29,782 nucleotides of DNA from an uncultured Collinsella sp. (GCA_900544205.1 UQUG01000021.1:1-29782); one strand, 5' to 3'. Counted from the first letter of the stretch, positions 1 to 8,590 are shown. Notes: generated from the sequence alone by a model not told the origin. A program made the numbers and translations.

Positions 1-1699
1 ACACCTCAAAATAGGCCTTGATGTCCTCCTGCGATGCGTACTCGTTAAAGCAATTCTTAACGGCGTCGGACTTGTCGGGATTGTAACGACGGCCCAAGTT
101 TTCGTACTGGAGCACCCGATCGATCACGGCACGTTCTTCGTCAGTCACCAAGCCATCGCAAGGAGCCTCCACGATGGTGCCGTCTTCCTTGACCGTGGGA
201 TTGACGCCCGAATTGAGGCCGTCGTGCTTTTGGACAAAACGGGCCGTCTGCTGAAACGGAATCGAAAGGATTTCGCGCTTGGAGCCAGGCGTGATGTCAT
301 GCGCCGGCATAAAGACCTTGGTGAAGTACATATTAGAGACAAGGCAGAGTGCGAGCACCGCAAGAACTCCCACCCAGCGGAAACGCGGGGTGACGCCCGC
401 AGGCGCAGCACCCGTCTGCTTGGCCGCACGACGAGCCACATGCACGTCCCAGGCGCAAAACGCCGCCGCAATCACGCAGGCCGCCAACGGAAAGACCAGG
501 CCGCCATTGCGCAAAAACGTGGAACCCATGGCAGCCAGCGCAAGCAACAGCCAGTCGTGGCGCGCAAAGAGCACGGGCCTCTGTTCGCCCGCACGCTCGG
601 CATTGGCATCGCGACGGGGCAAACCGCAGGCAACGAGCTTAACGGTCTGCACCAGCAACAGCAAAAACGCGTCGGCAAAGAGCACGTCTTTGGTGAGCAG
701 CGCCGCATAATTGGAGAACATCGGCATAAACGCAAAGAACAGCAAGATAATGCCGCGGACCGGCAGGCTCACGCCCAGCTTGCGCAGCGACGAGATGGAA
801 TAGGCCATGCAGGCGGCCGTGATGACGAACTGAGCGCAGGTGTAGATGATGAGGCCGGCGTTAGCACTGTTGAACAGCGAAAGGCCCAGCTGGACACACG
901 AGCCGATGATGGCGGTGTGCGCCACGGGGTGATGCCCATTGAGCAACACATTGGGGTTGAGCAGACGCAGGTAGTCGCTCGTGCCGTTGGGGTAGTTGAA
1001 CCACTGGCGAATCTGCGCGCCCGTGTCTCCCATAAAGAGGCCGGGCAGCGAGGCGATGAGCGTGGGCGCCCAGGCGATCATAAGCACCAGGAGGGGCCCG
1101 GCAAAGGGATGGACCGAGAGCACGGCGTGAGCCACGCGCCATACGCGGCCAAAGTGCGCTTCGGAAAACGGAATGCGACGAGAGCTCAGCCAATCCAGAC
1201 ACTCAAAAGTCAGGTAGAAGGCCACGACCGCCAAGAGCATCCAGCCCGCGCCGCCGATCCAGGCGCAGATGATACGGGCCTTGTCGCCGAGCACGATCTC
1301 GGCCGAGTCGGTGAGGTCGTAGCTGCGACCAAACACCATGCAGATGGCAAAAAACAGCGACGGCAGGATGACCGAGGGGCGCCAAGCGTCGCCGCGCCCA
1401 AAGAAGACGTAGCGAAACGGCAGTGTGAGCAGGCAGGCAAGCGCGAGCAGCATGACCGCATCGGTATGCCCGGCAAACGAGAGGAGCACCTCGTAGCACA
1501 CGTACAGCATGCCCGAGGCTTTGGGGTCGATCGCCAAGACCGCGTTGCTCGACACCGGGGCGGGGTCGATGGAAAACGCCGTGGTCGCCAACAGCGCGAG
1601 CAAAAATGCGATGAGCGTCTGCTTGGCGGGGTAGCGCTTAAACCAGACGATGCGGGCAGCGTCGCGCGCAGCCGTTGTGGAGAGGTCGGAATCCTTCAC
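1..1699 (-). CDS. DUF6020-type multi-pass membrane protein (3' end outside window)
   Basis: About 566 codons are visible; the frame is open to the left edge, so the C-terminus is missing. A GTG start at 1699 is chosen because an in-frame TAG lies five codons upstream and an AAAGG ribosome site sits about ten bases before it. After a charged N-terminus there are roughly ten hydrophobic segments, the first near residues 28-45. A long loop contains the motifs GDTGAQIRQW and LNGHHPVAHT, followed by a segment ending in LLTKDVLFAD. This pattern of acidic and histidine-rich loops between membrane helices recalls GT-C-type glycosyltransferases and the DUF6020 family I associate with Coriobacteriia. 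The family call is from memory, and a lipid-linked sugar transfer role is only inference. It lies downstream of lgt in the same direction. Long frames on the other strand here are antisense shadows. Confidence 0.7.
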   Translation of the reverse strand, partial: MKDSDLSTTAARDAARIVWFKRYPAKQTLIAFLLALLATTAFSIDPAPVSSNAVLAIDPKASGMLYVCYEVLLSFAGHTDAVMLLALACLLTLPFRYVFFGRGDAWRPSVILPSLFFAICMVFGRSYDLTDSAEIVLGDKARIICAWIGGAGWMLLAVVAFYLTFECLDWLSSRRIPFSEAHFGRVWRVAHAVLSVHPFAGPLLVLMIAWAPTLIASLPGLFMGDTGAQIRQWFNYPNGTSDYLRLLNPNVLLNGHHPVAHTAIIGSCVQLGLSLFNSANAGLIIYTCAQFVITAACMAYSISSLRKLGVSLPVRGIILLFFAFMPMFSNYAALLTKDVLFADAFLLLLVQTVKLVACGLPRRDANAERAGEQRPVLFARHDWLLLALAAMGSTFLRNGGLVFPLAACVIAAAFCAWDVHVARRAAKQTGAAPAGVTPRFRWVGVLAVLALCLVSNMYFTKVFMPAHDITPGSKREILSIPFQQTARFVQKHDGLNSGVNPTVKEDGTIVEAPCDGLVTDEERAVIDRVLQYENLGRRYNPDKSDAVKNCFNEYASQEDIKAYFEV

Positions 1700-1720
1700 A
1701 GTCCGAAAGCCTTTCTAGAA

Positions 1721-1771
1721 ACCTGCCAAAAAGGGACAGGTTTATTTTAGCAGGTTTTATCTGGGGAAACG
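1721..1771. repeat. REP-like interspersed element, copy A
   Basis: This 51-base element contains GGGACAGG between a CCAAAAA arm and a TTTATTTT arm and can fold as a hairpin. It matches the reverse complement of 23776-23826 at 47 of 51 positions by eye. It lies between lgt and the GTG start of the DUF6020-type gene. Its function is unknown; it may act on mRNA ends or be a small non-autonomous mobile palindrome. Confidence 0.75.
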
Positions 1772-1798
1772 TTACGGTTCTGTCATCGTTGCCCAGCG

Positions 1799-1835
1799 AA
1801 CCACCACAAAGGTGCCTGTTCACTTTTTGGTGGTT
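1799..1835. repeat. REP-like hairpin element, copy B
   Basis: This is a 37-base inverted repeat with AACCACCA/TGGTGGTT outer arms. It matches 23597-23633 at 32 of 37 positions. The lgt stop codon (bases 1834-1836) overlaps its right arm, so it forms the 3' end of the lgt transcript. There is no T-run, so it is not a standard intrinsic terminator, although it may stabilise or end the mRNA. Confidence 0.75.
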
Positions 1836-2655
1836 AAGCGTCGAGGTAGATGCGCTGGGGTTGGTTGCGGCGACGAGCAAAGATGATGAGCGCCAGGCCC
1901 GCGATTACGAGCGGCAGGCTCAGCAGCTGACCCATGGTGATGACGCCGCCCAGCAGATAGCCCAGCTGCGCATCGGGCACACGCACAAACTCAATCAAAA
2001 AGCGAACGATGCCGTAACCCATCACAAACACACCCATAAACGTTCCCTGAGGAAGCAGCGGTTTTTTGCGGCTGAGCACCTGCAAGATGCAAAAAAGCAC
2101 AATGCCCTCGAGAAATGCCTCGTAGAGCTGGGAGGGATGGCGCGGCATATCGCCCGCGGTGCCGCCAAAGATCACGCCCCAGGGCAAATCGGTCGGCTTG
2201 CCCCACAGCTCACCGTTGACAAAGTTGGCGCAGCGCCCCAGGCACAGGGCCAGCGGAGCACCGATGACCGCGAGGTCTGCCAAAGTCCACGCATCGAGCT
2301 TGTACATGCGGCACACGAGCACGCCGCCGATGATGCCGCCCACCAGGCCGCCATGGAAACTCATGCCGCCCTCGTTGGTGGCAAAGATCTCGAGCGGATG
2401 CGCCCAGTAGTAGCCGTCGCCGTAAAAGACGACGTAGAACAGGCGGGCGCCAATGATAAGGCCAAAGACCACACCGACCACGACACTCGTCAGGTCGTCG
2501 ACCGTAATGTCGAAACCCCAGCGACGCTGCGTGCGATACATGACAACCGCCGTGAGCAGGGCGCCGACCACATAGGCCAGACCATACCAGTAAATCGTGA
2601 TGGGCCCCGCCGAAATCGCGACGGGATCAAGCATATGGTAGAAGTCGTTGAGCAT
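1834..2655 (-). CDS. lgt: Prolipoprotein diacylglyceryl transferase
   Basis: Lgt moves a diacylglyceryl group from phosphatidylglycerol to the lipobox cysteine of prolipoproteins, at the cytoplasmic membrane. The 273-residue product has the usual family length and about seven membrane helices. It shows HGGLVGG (His101), GRCANFVNGELWG (Arg141, Glu149) and PRHPSQLYEA near 171-180, matching the catalytic and substrate-contact regions known from E. coli Lgt (His103, Arg143). The start at 2655 is preferred over an in-frame ATG nine codons upstream because AGGAGGG lies five bases before it. It follows the NifU-domain gene in the same direction, separated by a 109-base spacer with a weak hairpin. 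A client is encoded in this window: the lipoprotein at 23942. Confidence 0.96.
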   Translation of the reverse strand: MLNDFYHMLDPVAISAGPITIYWYGLAYVVGALLTAVVMYRTQRRWGFDITVDDLTSVVVGVVFGLIIGARLFYVVFYGDGYYWAHPLEIFATNEGGMSFHGGLVGGIIGGVLVCRMYKLDAWTLADLAVIGAPLALCLGRCANFVNGELWGKPTDLPWGVIFGGTAGDMPRHPSQLYEAFLEGIVLFCILQVLSRKKPLLPQGTFMGVFVMGYGIVRFLIEFVRVPDAQLGYLLGGVITMGQLLSLPLVIAGLALIIFARRRNQPQRIYLDA

Positions 2656-2680
2656 GTCGACCCTCCTACTCTCTACATAC

Positions 2681-2718
2681 AAATGCGGCCGCGGGCCTTA
2701 CACTCGCAGCCGCATATT
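2681..2718 (-). terminator. Weak hairpin between NifU-domain gene and lgt
   Basis: ATGCGGC (2683-2689) pairs with GCCGCAT (2709-2715), with A/T bases flanking on both sides. On the minus strand the stem is followed only by TTTGTATG, so termination would be weak. Confidence 0.3.
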
Positions 2719-2764
2719 TGGGCGTAACGTCTATGCGGAGCGCACCGTCCGCAGCTTTTGCATC

Positions 2765-3043
2765 TTAAAACGGCGCGTACTCGTCGTACAGGTCCTCGGC
2801 CTCGCCGGAAGCATTGACCTGCTCAACGCGGGTAACGCCGGGCACATGCTCCTTGAGGATACGCTCGATGCCCATGGAAAGCGTCAGGGCGCTCATGGGA
2901 CAACCGGCACAGGCGCCCTGAAGCTCCAGCTTGACGACGCCCTCGTCATCAACGCCTATATACTCCATGTCGCCGCCGTCGGCCTGTAGGTTGGGGCGAA
3001 TCTCTTCAAGAACCTTCTTAAGCAGCTCTTCGTTAACAGCCAC
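2765..3043 (-). CDS. NifU C-terminal-domain Fe-S cluster protein
   Basis: This 92-residue protein is a stand-alone NifU C-terminal (Nfu) domain. It carries the CxxC pair in GACAGCPMS (Cys45, Cys48) that binds or transfers a [4Fe-4S] cluster, usually as a bridging ligand set in a dimer. LQADGGDMEYIGV near residues 19-31 is the typical family opening. The start is GTG at 3043, with AAAGGAG five bases before it. Nfu proteins deliver clusters to apo-enzymes. The large activase protein at 8999 is a conceivable client, but nothing here links the two directly. No sulfur-donor or scaffold genes lie beside it. Confidence 0.93.
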   Translation of the reverse strand: MAVNEELLKKVLEEIRPNLQADGGDMEYIGVDDEGVVKLELQGACAGCPMSALTLSMGIERILKEHVPGVTRVEQVNASGEAEDLYDEYAPF

Positions 3044-3213
3044 AGGGGCTCCTTTCTCACAATAACGCGGGCGCGCCCGCGGACAGAGCTATGTTACTAC
3101 AGCCGTGTACCCGCTCACGAGCCGTCCATGCGCGCGGACGCGACTTTCACGAGTAGTCAATTTGGGACGGGGCTCTTTTAGCTGCTTTTGCCGCCAGCTG
3201 GCGTTGCCACGCG

Positions 3214-3738
3214 CTACTGCTGAGCCTGCCCCTCGGTGCCGATGTGCACATCGACGATAACCTGGCGGTAGCTGATGCCACAGGAGTCGAGGATGCGGCG
3301 GCTGATGCGCCCATCATCGGTGTCGGCGTACTTGTTGTCCAGGTAGACAACCTCGCCCACGCCCACCTGCGCCAAAATCTTGGCGCAGTCGTGGCACGGG
3401 AACAGCGTGACGTAGACCGTGGAACCCTCGAGGTCCTTGAGCGAGCCACGGTAGTTGAGCACGGCGTTGGCCTCGGCATGGACCACGTAGTTGTGCTTGT
3501 CCTGCAGCGGGTCGTCGCTCGTACCCCACGGGAAAAAGTCGTCGTTGAGCGCCGAGGGCGTACCGTTGTAGCCCACCGAAAGGATGCGGTGGTTGGTGTT
3601 GGCGATGCACGCACCCACCTGTGTGTTGGGGTCCTTGCTGCGGCGCTGCGCGGCGATGGCCACGCTCATAAAGAACTCGTCCCAGCTAATGACGTCCAGG
3701 CGCTTGCCTGACGAAGTTTGATGAAGATCGTCCGACAT
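3214..3738 (-). CDS. dCMP deaminase / ComEB-type zinc deaminase
   Basis: The 174-residue protein belongs to the cytidine/deoxycytidylate deaminase family. HAEANAV (His88, Glu90) and PCHDC (Cys115, Cys118) supply the three zinc ligands and the catalytic glutamate; GYNGTPS near residue 57 is a dCMP-deaminase hallmark. It should convert dCMP to dUMP, feeding thymidylate synthesis. The start at 3738 is taken because GGAGGTG lies seven bases upstream, while the in-frame ATG twelve codons earlier has no such site. The same family includes ComEB of the Bacillus com locus, so the exact in vivo role is not settled by sequence. It lies 84 bases downstream of coaX. Confidence 0.92.
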   Translation of the reverse strand: MSDDLHQTSSGKRLDVISWDEFFMSVAIAAQRRSKDPNTQVGACIANTNHRILSVGYNGTPSALNDDFFPWGTSDDPLQDKHNYVVHAEANAVLNYRGSLKDLEGSTVYVTLFPCHDCAKILAQVGVGEVVYLDNKYADTDDGRISRRILDSCGISYRQVIVDVHIGTEGQAQQ

Positions 3739-3822
3739 GGCAGACACCTCCGTAATCGCAATAGTTTGACCCATTGTAGCAGGTGAAAGGTGGGGGCGTT
3801 TGTCCCGCCGACGTCCTCGGCT

Positions 3823-4674
3823 TTATGCGCGACGAGGCTTTTGGTTGATGCGGTACAGCTCGGCGAGACCCCGCAGCGTCAGTGCGTCGTCTACCGTCAG
3901 GCTGTGGCCGACCAACGCCGCGAGCGCCTCGGCATCGTCGCCGGTGATGACAATGGGCACGTCGCCCTCCCCCGCCGCCTTGGTCGCGCGCATCTCGGCA
4001 AGCACCATGTCGAGCATGCCGTCGATGCGGGCCACCTCGCCCAAGACCACTCCCGAGCGCATGGCCTCGCGCGTGTTACGGCCGATCACATGCGTCGGTG
4101 CCGAGGGCTCGACCTGGGGTAGGCGCGCCGCAGCCGCCGAAAGCGAGCGGGCGCCGAGCGCCAGACCCGGCGCGATGACGCCGCCCACAAAGGTTCCGTG
4201 CGTATCGATGACCTCGATATTGGTCGTCGTACCCAGGTCGATCACGATACAGGGAGAGCCGTAGACGGCGCGTGCCGCCACGGCATCGGCGATGCGGTCG
4301 GGGCCGATCTCGGCCGGGTCGTCGTAGTGCACGGGCATGCCGGTCTTGAGGCCCGGCCCCACGGTGAGCACGCGTCCCGTGCAGGTACGGGAAAGCGCCG
4401 CCTTCCATGGGCGTTCGAGCGCCGGGACCACGCAGCTCAGCACAGCAGCCGCGGGCACAAGCGCACCCGGCATGCCCGCATCGACCGCCAGTGCGGCCAT
4501 GACCTGCACGAGACGCATGCGTGCCTCGTCTGCTGTGATGCTCGACGGCGTGGTGATCTCGCACGTCGCAAGCGGGCATTCCTGTGCCGCGGCCGAATCC
4601 TCGGCAAACAGGCCAAAGCGAATGAACGTGTTGCCCACGTCGACCGTCAATATATATGCGCAGCCATTAAGCAT
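3823..4674 (-). CDS. coaX: Type III pantothenate kinase
   Basis: CoaX phosphorylates pantothenate with ATP, the first step of coenzyme A synthesis. The 283-residue protein has the ASKHA-fold marks of the type III enzyme: VDVGNT (residues 11-16, phosphate loop), GPDR (124-127) and DLGTTTNIEV (146-155). Its length is slightly above the usual 255-260. The start at 4674 has GAAAGGAGC about seven bases upstream; an in-frame ATG eighteen codons earlier lacks a ribosome site. It is the first of five co-directional genes (coaX, deaminase, NifU domain, lgt, DUF6020), but gaps of 84-178 bases and hairpins make one long operon uncertain. The OPT gene is transcribed divergently from a shared 192-base spacer. 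Confidence 0.95.
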   Translation of the reverse strand: MLNGCAYILTVDVGNTFIRFGLFAEDSAAAQECPLATCEITTPSSITADEARMRLVQVMAALAVDAGMPGALVPAAAVLSCVVPALERPWKAALSRTCTGRVLTVGPGLKTGMPVHYDDPAEIGPDRIADAVAARAVYGSPCIVIDLGTTTNIEVIDTHGTFVGGVIAPGLALGARSLSAAAARLPQVEPSAPTHVIGRNTREAMRSGVVLGEVARIDGMLDMVLAEMRATKAAGEGDVPIVITGDDAEALAALVGHSLTVDDALTLRGLAELYRINQKPRRA

Positions 4675-4866
4675 CGTCGGCGCTCCTTTCGTCTGCTCAG
4701 CAGTATATCGCCTACCTAAACCAGTCATCCCAAAATGACTAGCTTGAGGCTATACTGGTGCGCGGTCGTTTGCGAGCTCATGCGGCGGCCCTTGGTAACC
4801 CGACTTCCCGCGCCGTATCCGTAACGGCGCTCCCGGGGGAAGCGGATATACGCAAAGGAGTTCTAT

Positions 4867-6570
4867 ATGAGCAATCCCTCGAACCGCGCTTCGATGCGCG
4901 GGCAACTCACGCTGCGCGGCGTCGTCATCGGCGTCCTTGGCTGCGTGATCATCACGGCAAGCTCGGCCTACACCGCTCTCAAGATGGGCGCCCTCCCCTG
5001 GCCGATCATTTTCGCTGCCGTCATTTCGCTGTTCTTCCTTAAGCTCATGGGCAACGCCAGCCTCAACGAGGCAAACGTCACCCACACCATCATGTCCGCA
5101 GGCGCCATGGTCGCCGGCGGTCTGGCGTTTACCATCCCGGGCGCCTGGATGCTGGGCTATGCCGACCAGATCAGCTGGCTCGACATGTTTATCGTGGCAC
5201 TCGCCGGCACTATCCTGGGCCTGCTGGCCACGGCACTCATCCACCGTCACTTTATCGTGGACGCCGCGCTTGAGTTCCCCACCGGCAACGCCGCAGCTCA
5301 GACCCTGCGCGCGACCGAGGCCGGCGGCAAGACCGGCAAGCAGCTCTTTGGCTCCATGGCCATCGCCGGCATCTACAGCGTGCTTCGCGACGCTCTGGGC
5401 GTGGTGCCCAGCATGCTGTGCACGCTCAATATCCCCGGCGTGACCTTTGCCATCTACAACTCGCCCATGTTGCTGTCCATCGGCTTTTTGGTGGGCTTCG
5501 CCCCCGTCGCCTTCTGGTTTGCCGGCGCGCTGCTGGGCAATTTTGGCATCATCGTCGGCGGCACCGCTGCCGGTCTGTTTGACGTTATGACCGCACAGGG
5601 CATCGTCAAGTCCCTGGGTATGGGCCTCATGATGGGCTTTGGCGTCGCCGTCGTCCTTAAGGACATCCTGCCGCAGGTCGCCGGCATCGTCCGCGGCCTC
5701 GCCGCCGACAGCTCCACCGACGCCGACGAGCAGTCGCTCATCTCGGGCTCCCTTAAGCTCGACGCCGGTATCATCGGCCTGGGCGCTGCCGCCATCGCCG
5801 TGATCATCGCCATCGTGCTCGACCTTGGCCCCGTTCCGGCCGTCATCGTTACGCTGTTCACCTTTGTCACCACCATCATGAGCGCGCAGAGCTGCGGCCA
5901 GACGGGCATCGACCCCATGGAGATCTTCGGCCTCATCGTCATGCTCATCGTTGCCGCCTTCGCGCAGCTCGCTCAGGTCAAGCTGTTCTTTATCGCCGGC
6001 ATCGTGGCCGTGGCGTGCGGCCTTGCGGGCGACGTCATGAACGACTTCAAGGCCGGCGCCGTGCTGGGCACCAACCCGCGCGCGCAGTGGGTCGGCCAGG
6101 CCATTGGCGGCATCGTGGGCGCCCTGGTCGCCGCCGCCGTCATGGTCGCGCTCGTCACCGCCTATGGTCCGGACGCCTTTGGCTCCGACAAGAGTTTTGT
6201 GGCCGCACAGGCAAGCGTGGTCGCCACCATGGTCTCGGGCATCCCGAGCGTGCCGTGGTTTGCGGGCGGCTTTATCGCCGGCATCGTCATGTACTGGCTC
6301 GGCATTCCGGCCATGATGATCGGCCTGGGCGTGTACCTGCCGTTCTACATGTCGCTCACGGCCTTCCTGGGCTCCTGCGTCAAGCTCGCCTACGACAAGT
6401 GGGCAGCCCACCGCGATGCCAACGCCGGTCTTTCGGACGAGGAGAAGGCTGCCAAGGATGTCGCCTTCCAGGAGCAGGGCCTGGTCGTTGCCAGCGGCCT
6501 GCTGGGCGGCGAGTCCATCGTCGGCGTTATCCTGGCGTTTGTCTCTGTTGGCCTGAGCCTGCTGGGCTAA
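4867..6570 (+). CDS. OPT-family oligopeptide (or metal-chelate) transporter
   Basis: This 567-residue, very hydrophobic protein has about 14 membrane segments. It opens with an RGxVIGVLGCVIITASSAYTALKMGALPWPIIFAAV-type N-terminus, shown in parts, and has NEANVTHTIMSAGAM near residue 68 and EFPTGNAAAQTL near residue 137. These resemble the bacterial OPT branch, and FPTG in particular marks a conserved substrate-path region. OPT members are proton-coupled importers of small peptides or metal chelates; the substrate cannot be read from sequence. AAAGGAG lies seven bases before the ATG. The gene stands alone and ends in a strong terminator at 6596. It is extremely GC-rich: 45 of 60 bases are G or C in 6061-6120. 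A 621-codon open frame on the opposite strand is a composition artefact. Confidence 0.9.
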   Translation: MSNPSNRASMRGQLTLRGVVIGVLGCVIITASSAYTALKMGALPWPIIFAAVISLFFLKLMGNASLNEANVTHTIMSAGAMVAGGLAFTIPGAWMLGYADQISWLDMFIVALAGTILGLLATALIHRHFIVDAALEFPTGNAAAQTLRATEAGGKTGKQLFGSMAIAGIYSVLRDALGVVPSMLCTLNIPGVTFAIYNSPMLLSIGFLVGFAPVAFWFAGALLGNFGIIVGGTAAGLFDVMTAQGIVKSLGMGLMMGFGVAVVLKDILPQVAGIVRGLAADSSTDADEQSLISGSLKLDAGIIGLGAAAIAVIIAIVLDLGPVPAVIVTLFTFVTTIMSAQSCGQTGIDPMEIFGLIVMLIVAAFAQLAQVKLFFIAGIVAVACGLAGDVMNDFKAGAVLGTNPRAQWVGQAIGGIVGALVAAAVMVALVTAYGPDAFGSDKSFVAAQASVVATMVSGIPSVPWFAGGFIAGIVMYWLGIPAMMIGLGVYLPFYMSLTAFLGSCVKLAYDKWAAHRDANAGLSDEEKAAKDVAFQEQGLVVASGLLGGESIVGVILAFVSVGLSLLG

Positions 6571-6595
6571 ACCAAACAACAACGCACCCGTGCAG

Positions 6596-6633
6596 AGCGC
6601 GGGGTCGGAGACCATCCGGCCCCGCGCTTTTTT
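6596..6633 (+). terminator. Intrinsic terminator of the OPT transporter
   Basis: AGCGCGGGGTCGG pairs with CGGCCCCGCGCT (one G-T pair, short loop) and is followed by six T. It lies 26 bases after the OPT stop codon. Confidence 0.93.
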
Positions 6634-6785
6634 GTCTATTCGACTCTTATGATCCTCACGGCGTTTTTAGTCAAGCCGATTAGCCTGACTTCCAGGTCAA
6701 CAAACCTTTTCTGACACCTTGCTCAGCGCGGTGTAGAGTAAAGACGACGGGCGGGATACGCAGCCCGTGCCAGAACGAGGTAAGC

Positions 6786-7925
6786 ATGGAACTCGATAAA
6801 CAACAGATCAAGCGACTGCGCGAGCGCCATCATCGGCGCCATGGGATCCGCCCCGCCCACAGCGAGGCCATGGAGAACGCAAGCCGCTTTCTAAAGCGGG
6901 CATTCAACATTCGCGAGGGACGCGCGCCCTATCACGTGATTCGCAAGCGCTTTGTAAACGGGGCGCGCCTGACTGGCTCACACTTATGCATCTTGATCAT
7001 TGCCATGTTGATCGCGAGCATCGGCCTCGATATCGACTCGGACATCGCCATTGTAGGCGCCATGCTCATCTGCCCGCTTATGGGCTCGGTCCTTGCCATG
7101 GCATACGGTATTGCAACGCTCGACCGCGAGATCACCGTCGAGGCCATTGCCAGCCTCGCACTGCAGATGGTCTTTTGCCTGGTCACGTCCACGCTGTATT
7201 TTAAGCTCTCGCCCCTTGGCACCACCACGGCCGCCATCATCGACAATTCGACACCCACCGTGTGGGACCTCGCTGTCGCGCTCGCCGGCGGCTTTGCGGG
7301 CGGGCTGGGCAACTCACGCGACCAGGAGCCCGCAACGCTCATCGCCGGCGTGGCCGTGGCGACCGCGCTCATGCCGCCCCTGTGCGCGGCGGGCTATGGC
7401 ATCGCCATCGCAAGCGGGTCATTGTTTCTCTCGGCGCTTTATGAATTTGGCATCAACGTGGTCTTTATCGCACTGGCCGCCGAAGCCGTACTGCTTCTTT
7501 TGCGCGTGCCGCTCAAGCGCGACCTCAACGGCGACGGTATTGTGACTGCTGAAGAAAACGCCGAGGTCAACGAGTTATCACGCAAGGTGCGCCGCCGCAT
7601 CATTGTGGGCACGGTAGTCTTTGCCATCCCCTGCATCGTTATGACGGCGGGGTCTATTGGCTCGGCGCAGGCCGGCGTGCAGGACGGCTACGGCGTCACC
7701 GAAACCACGCGCGAGCTTGCGGCGGTGCTGCCAGGCTTTAAGGATTACACCGTCGCCGTCGAGACCTCGGCCACCGAAGGCGACGAGGAGGGCATCGTCG
7801 AGCGCGAGATCGTCGCCCATGTGACGACAAGCGAGGCGCTCGGGGCACGCGACCGCCACGTCGCCCGCAAGCTCATCGACCTCAATGTGCCCGAGCTCGA
7901 TCGCGTGGAGTTTGATGTGGAGTAA
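6786..7925 (+). CDS. DUF389-family membrane protein with EF-hand-like loop
   Basis: This 379-residue protein has a basic N-terminus (residues 1-60). A hydrophobic core follows with the DUF389 signatures GLDIDSDIAIVGAMLICPLM (residues 80-99) and LIAGVAVATALMPPLCAAGYG (185-204), and a soluble C-terminus of about 90 residues. DUF389 proteins have no established biochemical function. Residues 246-257 read DLNGDGIVTAEE, which fits the twelve-residue EF-hand calcium loop (Asp1, Asn3, Asp5, Gly6, Glu12) and sits in the loop between the seventh and last membrane segments. GAGG lies a few bases before the ATG at 6786. The gene is monocistronic, after the OPT terminator. Confidence 0.88.
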   Translation: MELDKQQIKRLRERHHRRHGIRPAHSEAMENASRFLKRAFNIREGRAPYHVIRKRFVNGARLTGSHLCILIIAMLIASIGLDIDSDIAIVGAMLICPLMGSVLAMAYGIATLDREITVEAIASLALQMVFCLVTSTLYFKLSPLGTTTAAIIDNSTPTVWDLAVALAGGFAGGLGNSRDQEPATLIAGVAVATALMPPLCAAGYGIAIASGSLFLSALYEFGINVVFIALAAEAVLLLLRVPLKRDLNGDGIVTAEENAEVNELSRKVRRRIIVGTVVFAIPCIVMTAGSIGSAQAGVQDGYGVTETTRELAAVLPGFKDYTVAVETSATEGDEEGIVEREIVAHVTTSEALGARDRHVARKLIDLNVPELDRVEFDVE

Positions 7926-8001
7926 TGCGGAGCATGGGATGGCTCCCGCGCACAGGCGCAAGTCGCGGCGAGGCTCAGACGCGACGCAGGCACATGCAAA
8001 A

Positions 8002-8027
8002 AGCGGGACGTAGCTCACGTCCGCGCT
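8002..8027. terminator. Hairpin between DUF389 gene and the convergent hypothetical gene
   Basis: AGCG-GGACGT pairs with ACGTCC-CGCT around a five-base loop, with one bulged G. TGTTTTA follows ten bases later on the plus strand, so it may end the DUF389 transcript, but the T-run is displaced from the stem. Confidence 0.4.
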
Positions 8028-8052
8028 CCGCTCGCTGTTTTATTGCCATGAA

Positions 8053-8502
8053 TCAGACGTCCGCATCGACATCGCCAGACTCCACCGTAAACGCCGGATC
8101 GGTGCTCACAAGATAAAATCGGGTCACCTTAGTATTTCTAATTAGGTAAATCTGCCCCTGATTGCGTCGGCGCGATATATACGCAACGTGAACCGTGCCG
8201 AATTCTTCGCCGTTTTCCTTCTTTAATACCAGGATATTGGGATCGTTCGTACGCTTAAACTGCCCGTCAACGCAGCTGCCGTCTTTGTCGACCAGTTGCC
8301 ACCGATGGTTATCCTCTTCAAGAAAGGCCAGGGTTTCCAGACTCGTCTTGTCGTCCCGATAGTAACCGTCAATGGCAAACCCTTCGGAAGCGCATTCCTG
8401 CATATAAGACGTTTCTCGGCTTATAGCAAACAGCCCTGTAGCGCCCAGGAGCACAGCCAGGCAGACCACTGCAAGGGTTATCGAAATAGCACGGCGACCC
8501 AT
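8053..8502 (-). CDS. Small exported or membrane-anchored hypothetical protein
   Basis: The 149-residue product starts MGRRAISITLAVVCLAVLLG, a basic end and one hydrophobic segment (residues 5-26), so it is probably held by a signal anchor. The remainder is hydrophilic, with two cysteines (37 and 77) that could form a disulfide. It has several short beta-like stretches (HRWQLVDKDGSC, GTVHVAYI, GQIYLIRNTKVTRFYLVST). I recognise no family. No ribosome site is obvious before the ATG. Base composition is clearly less GC-rich than the flanking genes, suggesting a lineage-specific or transferred gene. It converges on the DUF389 gene. Confidence 0.65.
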   Translation of the reverse strand: MGRRAISITLAVVCLAVLLGATGLFAISRETSYMQECASEGFAIDGYYRDDKTSLETLAFLEEDNHRWQLVDKDGSCVDGQFKRTNDPNILVLKKENGEEFGTVHVAYISRRRNQGQIYLIRNTKVTRFYLVSTDPAFTVESGDVDADV

Positions 8503-8570
8503 GTTAGCCCAACCGATAGTTGTTTAACGGAGCGCGAAACATACCTGGAACCTCCGATATCAGGTAGAAC

Positions 8571-8590
8571 GTCGCCAGCAGGCTGGCGAC
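8571..8590. repeat. Perfect short hairpin, GTCGCCAGC-AG-GCTGGCGAC
   Basis: Nine-base arms pair perfectly across a two-base centre. It lies in the spacer upstream of the hypothetical gene and downstream of the gene remnant, without a T-run. It could be a regulator site or a REP-like unit. Confidence 0.5.

Noticed and set aside
224..1750. A 508-codon plus-strand frame near the left edge
   Set aside because: Its translation is rich in Arg, His, Gln and Lys with no fold signals, while the opposite strand encodes a coherent membrane protein with a start and ribosome site.
4808..4832. Riboswitch before the OPT gene
   Set aside because: Only one small hairpin (GCGCCGT with ACGGCGC) is present; no known aptamer core could be matched.
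4750..6615. A 621-codon open frame opposite the OPT transporter
   Set aside because: It is rich in His, Asp, Gly and Lys with no family pattern and is the exact antisense of a clear transporter gene; high GC removes stop codons.
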